NCBI GenBank assembly: GCA_017861355.1
Contig: JAGFXQ010000039.1
Coordinates: 1 to 17,357 of the forward strand
Origin: Bacillota bacterium
GTDB taxonomy: Bacteria > Bacillota > Clostridia > Lachnospirales > Lachnospiraceae
Length of the DNA stretch: 17,357 nucleotides
Reading direction: 5' to 3'
Position numbers and translations under genes: made by a program. Numbering within the stretch: position 1 is the first letter of the stretch; every line of letters starts with the position of its first letter. The notes under the pieces are model-generated. The model was given only the letters and a program-made list of their open reading frames with translations, was not told the origin of the DNA and did not search any database. Positions 7,062 through 12,616 of this stretch are shown here, piece after piece.

Positions 7062-7307
7062 TTAACTGCAAAGTATTAGCTCAACATCTTTTGTTAATAC
7101 ATCGGTATAGCTGTAGGAGACGGTTCTTACTGGCAAGTCATCGGCTTCTTGGATCTTGATTAAGAAGATACTGGGATATGTCTCAGAAATAATCCCTTCT
7201 GTTATGTCAATCTTATGCCGTCCTCGGTTAATGCGAACTTTAACCTTTTTTCCGGTCTGATTCATTACAGCATTTCGTACACAATTTACGTCATTTTGCT
7301 TCATCAT
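7062..7307 (-). CDS. veg: Veg family protein
   Basis: The 81-residue product matches the small Veg family (DUF1021; B. subtilis Veg is about 86 residues). Signatures are GKKVKVRINRGRHK, GIISETYPSIFLI, VSYSYTDVLTKDVEL and the short C-terminus. In B. subtilis, veg is very strongly expressed in vegetative cells and has been linked to biofilm gene regulation and spore outgrowth. The molecular function is unclear. The frame runs further upstream, but the family start is MMKQND. The ATG at 7307 has AAGGAG six bases upstream, with a second ATG at 7304. It has a near-consensus promoter and its own terminator. Confidence 0.93.
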   Translation of the reverse strand: MMKQNDVNCVRNAVMNQTGKKVKVRINRGRHKIDITEGIISETYPSIFLIKIQEADDLPVRTVSYSYTDVLTKDVELILCS

Positions 7308-7418
7308 TATTTTCTCCTTATCAATGCTTCCTCTCGCCATATCAGGTCCCCAAATATCCCAATGGTTCTGTAAACATTCTTCTAAATAAATCCGTAACAA
7401 ACTACATGCTTCGCATGC

Positions 7419-7447
7419 AGTATAACATAAATTGCGAATTACGTCAA
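7419..7447 (-). promoter_or_regulatory. Strong sigma-A promoter of veg
   Basis: Read on the minus strand, TTGACG (7447-7442), a 17-bp spacer and TATACT (7424-7419) with an extended TGT just before it. This is one mismatch from each hexamer consensus with ideal spacing. It matches the known behaviour of the B. subtilis veg promoter as a very strong sigma-A promoter. The start would fall near 7412, giving a leader of about 105 bases. The palindrome CATGC-TTC-GCATG (7405-7417) lies over that start point and could be an operator; the second idea is speculative. Confidence 0.8.
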
Positions 7448-7660
7448 TGAATTTTCAGACAATTCAAGGTCGAACAAGGTAGTTGTGCACATAAATTTGC
7501 ACATGAAACTCAATTTTTTTTGGTGACTTTTATGGAATAAATTCACATATCTAGTACCTTCAGACTATGCAAATTTTGTATAATGCACAAAAACGTTTCG
7601 ATAAATCACGGAAAAACCGACATATCTCCAAAATTTCCATAACCACTATATATTGTAATA
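7448..7660. other. AT-rich intergenic region upstream of the veg promoter
   Basis: About 210 bp without a supportable gene, between the veg promoter and a terminator. It is AT-rich with short homopolymer runs. I see no RNA gene, clear operator or second promoter. The sequence just upstream of the veg -35 is A/T-rich and could work as an UP element. Confidence 0.45.
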
Positions 7661-7702
7661 AATCAGGTGCAACTCAACAAAATATTGTTGTTGCACCTGA
7701 TT
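7661..7702. terminator. Intrinsic terminator behind the PrcB-domain lipoprotein gene
   Basis: A 13-bp perfect stem, AATCAGGTGCAAC (7661-7673) with GTTGCACCTGATT (7690-7702), encloses a 16-base loop that can itself partly pair. T-rich sequence follows on both strands. It lies about 50 bases past the stop of the leftward lipoprotein gene. Confidence 0.75.
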
Positions 7703-7754
7703 TTCTATGTTTTTAGTGGCATTTCCCAATCCCTATTATTAGTTCAAACCAACT

Positions 7755-8171
7755 TTATTCAAAAACAATTCGTTCTTCTCGAAACTCCAGCTTCACAACA
7801 ACGTAAGGATAAGTCACGCCCTGAGATACCATATCCTCTTTCGAAGGTCCGATCAGAGTTGTATTAATATAAATTGCATTGCTGGTTAAGTATAAATCAT
7901 CCACTGAGATACTGTAGCCGCCACTATTCTGCTTTCCATAGCCAACGACAATATAAAGGTTATCTTTGTTGGAATAGGATAGCTTAAAGGGCTCTTCCTT
8001 CTTTTCATCAATGATCTCCTTTAATTCTCCGGGTAGATCAGCATCCTCCACTGTAGTAAATTCTAAGTCTTTAATTTTCTTAACCTCTGTATCCTCTTTC
8101 TTACAGCCTGTTAACCCTAGGCTTGTTATCAATATGGTAAGAAGCAGAAGCAAATATATAAACCTTCTCAT
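7755..8171 (-). CDS. Lipoprotein with PrcB-like C-terminal domain
   Basis: From the ATG at 8171 the product is 138 residues. It has a classic lipoprotein signal: MRRFIY, a Leu/Ile-rich core, and lipobox LTGC with Cys23 as the lipidated residue. The mature part ends in a domain resembling PrcB_C: GGYSISVDDLYL, a short strand pair, then PYVVVKL. PrcB was named as a protease-complex subunit in Treponema denticola. Many Firmicute homologs have no known partner. The protein should be anchored on the outer face of the cytoplasmic membrane. An earlier ATG (8183) overlaps the GGAGG (8181-8177) and is rejected; 8171 has a five-base spacer. It lies downstream of the araC-type gene in the same direction. 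Confidence 0.82.
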   Translation of the reverse strand: MRRFIYLLLLLTILITSLGLTGCKKEDTEVKKIKDLEFTTVEDADLPGELKEIIDEKKEEPFKLSYSNKDNLYIVVGYGKQNSGGYSISVDDLYLTSNAIYINTTLIGPSKEDMVSQGVTYPYVVVKLEFREERIVFE

Positions 8172-8180
8172 CTTAACCTC

Positions 8181-8230
8181 CATAGAATCATTCCTGATAG
8201 GATTCTATGACTCGTACTCAAGAATCATTC
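8181..8230. repeat. Hairpin and direct repeat in front of the lipoprotein gene
   Basis: CATAGAATC (8181-8189) pairs with GATTCTATG (8201-8209), and the stem touches the ribosome site of the lipoprotein gene. The ten-base AGAATCATTC occurs twice in direct orientation, at 8184-8193 and 8221-8230. There is no T-run, so this is not an obvious terminator. It may be a protein-binding or translational control site. Confidence 0.4.
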
Positions 8231-8256
8231 AGCTTTTCAAAGAATTTCCTTACATT

Positions 8257-9069
8257 CTATCCTTGTTCCATCTCTGTGCTCGCACGCTGACGGTACTCAC
8301 CAGGCGCAAGGCCGAATATCTCCTTAAAGGCACGGTTAAAGGTTCTCTGGCTTTCAAAGCCGGAATCAATGCTAATTCTGGTAAGTGTATAATTTGTAGA
8401 TTGAATGAGCGTGAGCGCATAATTGGCTCGTATATAATTAATATATTGATTAAAACCGGTATTTAACTTAGAAGAGAAGGTCCTTGAGAGATAGAATTTA
8501 CTTACATTCAAGTGCTTGGCCAGCTCAGTCAAGGTCAATGATTCCTGAAAATGCTCTGCGACATGGCTGACGATATGGTAGGTCAGATCATAATTCTCTA
8601 TATCTCGGTTCTTCGCCAGCTCAACCATTGGAAGAATTCTTGATAGAATTAAAAGGACCAATGCACGGCAGGCATTCAGGTTCTTTCCCTCCCTGCATTC
8701 CTTCTCCAACTCCAACATAGCCAGACTGACGTTCGGATGCAAGTCATCCCGGATGATAAATGGATCGATTGGAGTGTAGCTGGTCAGTTTCTTAAAATAA
8801 TCTCCGGTCAGCTCTAAGCTGCAGATCGCAATAATCAATCGGCAGGGTTCTTCTCCTTCTTGTGAATCATAGCTGTGGACCGTATTCGGAAAGACTACAG
8901 CAAAATCCCCCTTGCACAATTTATGGCAATGGTTGGATATATTAATGTAGGTAGCTCCACTTTCCACATACAGTAGCTCCAGCTGGCTATGCAGATGAGC
9001 AGGAAAATGTAATCCTTCCGTATAGAACACGCGTAATTCGTCATATACATTCTCATAATATGGGTTCAT
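8257..9069 (-). CDS. AraC-family regulator with cupin-type sensor domain
   Basis: This 270-residue regulator has two parts. An N-terminal cupin-like ligand domain has the motif HFPAHLHSQLELLYVESG (21-38) and a second strand near VVFPNTVHSY. A C-terminal AraC DNA-binding domain (about 165-262) carries two helix-turn-helix units: TLTELAKHLNVSKFYLSRTF and the signature ending ISIDSGFESQRTFNRAFK, then LAPGEYR. This layout is typical of sugar-responsive activators. The frame extends to a TTG at 9090, but GGAG at 9080-9077 points to the tandem ATGs at 9072 and 9069; I use 9069 (7-base spacer). It is divergent from the oxidoreductase/ThuA operon and is its likely regulator. Confidence 0.9.
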   Translation of the reverse strand: MNPYYENVYDELRVFYTEGLHFPAHLHSQLELLYVESGATYINISNHCHKLCKGDFAVVFPNTVHSYDSQEGEEPCRLIIAICSLELTGDYFKKLTSYTPIDPFIIRDDLHPNVSLAMLELEKECREGKNLNACRALVLLILSRILPMVELAKNRDIENYDLTYHIVSHVAEHFQESLTLTELAKHLNVSKFYLSRTFSSKLNTGFNQYINYIRANYALTLIQSTNYTLTRISIDSGFESQRTFNRAFKEIFGLAPGEYRQRASTEMEQG

Positions 9070-9138
9070 CATCCGTCTCCAATACAGCAATATTTGGCTA
9101 GGTTTTTATTCTAATTGTCCCTCGTCCACCAGTACAGA

Positions 9139-9160
9139 TGCTATAATGATATCATAAGCA
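9139..9160 (+). promoter_or_regulatory. Extended -10 promoter of the oxidoreductase/ThuA operon with overlapping dyad
   Basis: TGC followed by TATAAT (9139-9147) is a perfect extended -10, and no recognisable -35 lies 16-18 bp upstream. That pattern is common at activator-dependent promoters, and an AraC-type gene lies directly divergent. An imperfect dyad, TGCT...ATGATATCAT...AGCA (9139-9160), covers the -10 and likely start. AraC proteins more often bind direct repeats, so the dyad might instead serve another regulator or be chance. Confidence 0.5.
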
Positions 9161-9217
9161 ACACTAGTCATTTCCACAGTATCACAAAACTTACAATTAG
9201 AAAAGGGGTTTATTATT

Positions 9218-10273
9218 ATGGGGCACAAATTAGCAATCATCGGCTATGGTGGTATGGGTGGCTGGCATCATCGCAGCGTAACTGATTCCATTGATAAGAC
9301 GATGGTAAAGGGTATCTATGACATCCGGGACGAGGCATGTCAGAAGGCAACGGAAAGCGGATTGCAGGTATATCAGAGTGTTGATGAGATTATTCAAGAT
9401 AATGAGATTGATCTCGTGACGATTGCTGTACCGAATAATTTTCACAAGGATTATGCCATTGCCTGTCTTCGCGGCGGCAAGAATGTCATTTGCGAAAAAC
9501 CGGTTACGATGAATGCTGCCGAATTACGAGAGATTATTGCGGTTGCTACAGAGACCGGCAAGCTTTTCACCATCCATCAGAATCGCCGTTGGGATCGAGA
9601 TTATAAAATCATTCGTAAGCTTTATCAGGAGGGGACTCTCGGTCAGCCTTATTTCATCGAAAGCCGCGTTCAAGGCTCCGGACAGATGCTTCATGGCTGG
9701 CGCGGTTATCGCGAAAATGGTGGAGGTATGGTTTATGATTGGGGTGTTCATTTGTTTGACCAGCTACTTAACTTAATCGACAGCCCGGTTGTATCAATCG
9801 CTCCTCACCTGGTTCATCTCTTTAATCAGGAGGTTGACGACAACTTCAAGGTATTCCTGACCTTCGAGAATGGGATCTCCGCACTCGTTGAGGTGGCTAC
9901 GAATTGCTTCATCAACCATCCCAGATGGCATATGTGTGGGAGCGAAGGAACCGTAATTATTCGTGACTGGGAATGCAATGGTGAGATTGTCTCCCTGGCG
10001 AATAAGGAGGTCCTGAAATGGGAGGATGATATCGTCTATACAGCAGCCGGTCCGACGAGGACCATGGCACCGAGACCGGATTATACTAAGAAGATACTTC
10101 CGTTACCACAGGTAGATACCACCTGGACTGATTTCTATAATAATATTATTGATGTTCTGGATCATAAAGCCGAACTGATTGTGACTCCGGAACAGGCACT
10201 TCGCGTAATGACGTTGATTGATACCATCTTTCTGGCTGCCAAGGAAGGAAAACCTCTTTCCTGCAGGATATAG
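9218..10273 (+). CDS. Gfo/Idh/MocA family oxidoreductase (first)
   Basis: This 351-residue NAD(P)-dependent sugar or cyclitol dehydrogenase has an N-terminal Rossmann fold with GYGGMGGWH (9-17). The catalytic EKP motif follows (CEKPVTMN; K94). The C-terminal dimerisation and substrate domain carries GGGMVYDWGVHLFDQ, in which D174 and H178 fit the family's D-x-x-x-H active-site pair. Start ATG 9218 follows AAAAGGGG at a normal distance. It is the first gene of an apparent operon with a ThuA-like protein and a second oxidoreductase. Family members oxidise or reduce sugars, often at C3, but the substrate cannot be told from the sequence. Confidence 0.92.
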   Translation: MGHKLAIIGYGGMGGWHHRSVTDSIDKTMVKGIYDIRDEACQKATESGLQVYQSVDEIIQDNEIDLVTIAVPNNFHKDYAIACLRGGKNVICEKPVTMNAAELREIIAVATETGKLFTIHQNRRWDRDYKIIRKLYQEGTLGQPYFIESRVQGSGQMLHGWRGYRENGGGMVYDWGVHLFDQLLNLIDSPVVSIAPHLVHLFNQEVDDNFKVFLTFENGISALVEVATNCFINHPRWHMCGSEGTVIIRDWECNGEIVSLANKEVLKWEDDIVYTAAGPTRTMAPRPDYTKKILPLPQVDTTWTDFYNNIIDVLDHKAELIVTPEQALRVMTLIDTIFLAAKEGKPLSCRI

Positions 10274-10378
10274 TTACGGTTTGTCATAATTAATTATTAT
10301 ACTTGCTGTATACTCGTGAACCGGTGGTATTGAGTTATACAATGATCTAATTGTCGATTGAATAAGGAGGTTATTCTT

Positions 10379-11110
10379 ATGGATACAAAGAAAAAGGTTT
10401 TGATATTGCAAGGCGGTTGGGACGGGCATGAACCGCAGCTTACTTCCAAACGTTTTGCCGGATTATTAGAAAAGCACGGCTACTCCTGCACCATCTCCGA
10501 TACTCTGGAGGTTCTTGCAGATGTCGATATGCTGATGGAACTTGATCTTGTGGTTGCTTGCTGGACCATGGACAAAATCGAACATGATTATGTAGTTAAT
10601 CTCTCCAAAGCAGTCGGTGCCGGTGTTGGCCTGGCAGGCTGCCATGGTGGTATGTGTGATTCCTTCCGTGATAATACAGAATGGCAGTTTATGACCGGCG
10701 GTCAATGGGTCAGCCATCCGGGTGGTGACGGAATCGAATATATGGTCAACATCAACCATGGCTCCAGTCCAATTACAGAAGGTTTAGAGGATTTCAAAGT
10801 ATGTAGCGAGCATTATTATCTGCACATTGATCCTGCCATAGAGGTACTGGCCTCCACGCGCTTTCCTTCTGTTAATTACTATCATATCTCCAATAAGCCG
10901 GTGGATATGCCGGTAGCCTGGACCAAGTTCTGGGGAAATGGCAGAGTCTTTTATACTTCTCTTGGTCACCATGATGATGTGTTTGACAAATCACCCAATG
11001 CACAGATTATTATGGAGCGTGGTTTGGTATGGGCAGCCGAAGGTAAGCAGTATGCGTTGAATAATGGTCTAACCACAGATCGGTTTGAGAATCAAGCTAA
11101 GATGTACTAA
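10379..11110 (+). CDS. ThuA-like domain protein
   Basis: The 243-residue product has the ThuA/trehalose-utilisation fold, related to class I glutamine amidotransferases. Seen are the first strand KKVLILQGGWDGHEP (5-19), a central GAGVGLAGCHGGMCDSF (80-96), EWQFMTGGQWVSHPGG (101-116), SEHYYLHID (143-151) and the closing PVAWTKFWGNGRVFYTSLGHHDD (178-200). In Rhizobium, ThuA works with ThuB in 3-keto-trehalose metabolism. A TTG start at 10358 is possible, but GGAGG at 10366-10370 sits eight bases before ATG 10379. The Cys in AGCHGG (C88) occupies a nucleophile-elbow-like place, though an amidotransferase triad is not established. It lies between two dehydrogenases, suggesting a keto-sugar intermediate. 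Confidence 0.88.
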   Translation: MDTKKKVLILQGGWDGHEPQLTSKRFAGLLEKHGYSCTISDTLEVLADVDMLMELDLVVACWTMDKIEHDYVVNLSKAVGAGVGLAGCHGGMCDSFRDNTEWQFMTGGQWVSHPGGDGIEYMVNINHGSSPITEGLEDFKVCSEHYYLHIDPAIEVLASTRFPSVNYYHISNKPVDMPVAWTKFWGNGRVFYTSLGHHDDVFDKSPNAQIIMERGLVWAAEGKQYALNNGLTTDRFENQAKMY

Positions 11111-11144
11111 TATCTGTCGATTGTAGAAAGGAGGCAGTAATCCG

Positions 11145-11309
11145 ATGTTTATTCCCCTTCCCCTACGGAACTACGAGGAACATCCGGGTTACGAACAATC
11201 ATATGAAGAAAGTGAAAGTAGCTATGATCGGCGTTGGTGCGATCAGCGGTATTTATCTAGAGAATATAACGAAGTTATTTCAAGAATTAGAGTTAATCGG
11301 TGTCTGTGA
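11145..11309 (+). CDS. 54-codon upstream ORF overlapping the second oxidoreductase
   Basis: ATG 11145 follows AAAGGAGG (11127-11134) by 10 bases. It reads MFIPLPLRNYEEHPGYEQSY and on for 54 residues to TGA 11307-11309, overlapping the oxidoreductase start (11203) in another frame by 107 bases. It has the only good ribosome site in the gap after the ThuA-like gene; the oxidoreductase ATG has none close by. It may be a leader ORF that couples translation, or the true N-terminus of the oxidoreductase separated by a frameshift. The peptide matches nothing I recognise. Confidence 0.4.
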   Translation: MFIPLPLRNYEEHPGYEQSYEESESSYDRRWCDQRYLSREYNEVISRIRVNRCL

Positions 11310-12309
11310 TCTGGTTCGCGAAAGAGCAGAACAAGCGCAGGAGAAATACCAGATCCAGAAGCTGTATGAGACTATGAATGATGCCTTTGCCGATCCGGAA
11401 GTAGATATGATACTTAATCTGACGCGACCTTATGAACATTATGAGGTGACGAAAGCAGCCCTGATGGCAGGTAAGCATGTCTATAGTGAGAAGCCCCTCG
11501 GTGCTAGCTTTGAGGAGGGCAAGAAATTGGTTGCTCTAGCCGAAGAGAAGAAGCTTATGCTCGGTGGTGCGCCGGATACCTTCCTCGGCTCCGGTATTCA
11601 GACCTGTCGAAGATTAATCGATGATGGTTATATTGGTGAGCCCATTGGTGCTGCTGCTTTTATGATCTGCCACGGACATGAAACCTGGCACCCGGACCCG
11701 GAATTCTATTATAAATATGGCGGCGGCCCAATGCTTGATATGGGACCTTATTATGTAACCGCGCTGGTGAACCTCCTTGGCGGTGTGAGTGGTGTTACCG
11801 GTGTTACCAAGACCAGTTTCCCTACAAGGACCATTACCAGCCAGCCTAAGAACGGCACCATCGTAGACGTCGATGTTCCAACCTATATCACAGGAACCTT
11901 AAGCTTTGATAATGGGGCAATCGGAACCATCTTCACTACCTTTGATGTATATTATAAACAACAGGCAAGATTTGAAATCTATGGAACCAAGGGAACGTTA
12001 ATTGTCCCTGACCCGAATACCTTCGGTGGTCCTATCCAGTTGCTTCGTCCGGAGGATGGCGATTATAAAGAAATGCCTCTTCTCTTCGATTATAAAGAGA
12101 ATTCCAGGGGCTTAGGTCTGGCAGATATGGCGAAAGCTCTTCAGACCGGAAGAGATTACAGAGCAAATTATCACCTGACCGAGCACGTACTCGAGATTTT
12201 GACCAGCTTCGAAAAGAGCAGCAAGAAGGGATGTTATCTCCCTCTGGAGACACATTATGAGCGCACACTGCCGATGATGAATAATCCGATCCACGGAATT
12301 CTGGATTAA
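11203..12309 (+). CDS. Gfo/Idh/MocA family oxidoreductase (second), DxxxY variant
   Basis: This 368-residue oxidoreductase has a Rossmann N-terminus (VAMIGVGAISG, 6-16), the EKP motif (YSEKPLG; K97), and a C-terminal domain with GGGPMLDMGPYYVTAL. Here the usual D-x-x-x-H pair reads D179-x-x-x-Y183. This DMGPYY form is seen in a subgroup of the family. Overall identity to the first oxidoreductase looks low, so this is not a recent duplicate. Start ATG 11203 begins directly with the Rossmann strand and is right for the fold, yet it lacks a close ribosome site; an overlapping ORF upstream has one. It is the last gene of the likely operon, with a hairpin terminator about 90 bases after the stop. 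Confidence 0.9.
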   Translation: MKKVKVAMIGVGAISGIYLENITKLFQELELIGVCDLVRERAEQAQEKYQIQKLYETMNDAFADPEVDMILNLTRPYEHYEVTKAALMAGKHVYSEKPLGASFEEGKKLVALAEEKKLMLGGAPDTFLGSGIQTCRRLIDDGYIGEPIGAAAFMICHGHETWHPDPEFYYKYGGGPMLDMGPYYVTALVNLLGGVSGVTGVTKTSFPTRTITSQPKNGTIVDVDVPTYITGTLSFDNGAIGTIFTTFDVYYKQQARFEIYGTKGTLIVPDPNTFGGPIQLLRPEDGDYKEMPLLFDYKENSRGLGLADMAKALQTGRDYRANYHLTEHVLEILTSFEKSSKKGCYLPLETHYERTLPMMNNPIHGILD

Positions 12310-12399
12310 GGATACGCTCTCTTGCCTCTATAAAACATGATGAAGTTTGCTCATGCAAATCAAATCATTAACTCACGAACATTGCAATTTATATCGTCT

Positions 12400-12479
12400 A
12401 TAAGACAGCCACAATAGAAGCTCTCCTAAGAAGATTTCTTTCCTCTTATGATAACCGGCTTATATTGTGGCTGTTTTAT
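12400..12479. terminator. Long-stem hairpin ending the operon, in the gap before clpB
   Basis: ATAAGACAGCCACAATA (12400-12416) pairs with TATTGTGGCTGTTTTAT (12463-12479), with one G-T pair and a 46-base loop. The right arm carries a short T-run. It sits between the rightward operon and the convergent clpB and probably ends transcription from the left. The rest of the 12310-12616 gap holds only a small TTTGC/GCAAA hairpin (12346-12359) and T-rich DNA without a supported gene. Confidence 0.6.
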
Positions 12480-12616
12480 CACTTCTATTTTATATTGCTT
12501 GCTGTTTCACTTTCTTGCTAATATTACTATATTACTGTTCTATGTCTCTGATTATATCCCTGTTCTATCTTCTTATACTGTCTCATTTTTCAGTAACAAT
12601 GCTCTGTCATCCTGAT

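Noticed and set aside
7308..7400. Longer form of Veg beginning at about 7400
   Set aside because: The Veg family is about 80-86 residues, and AAGGAG points to ATG 7307. The longer form would also run across most of the leader.
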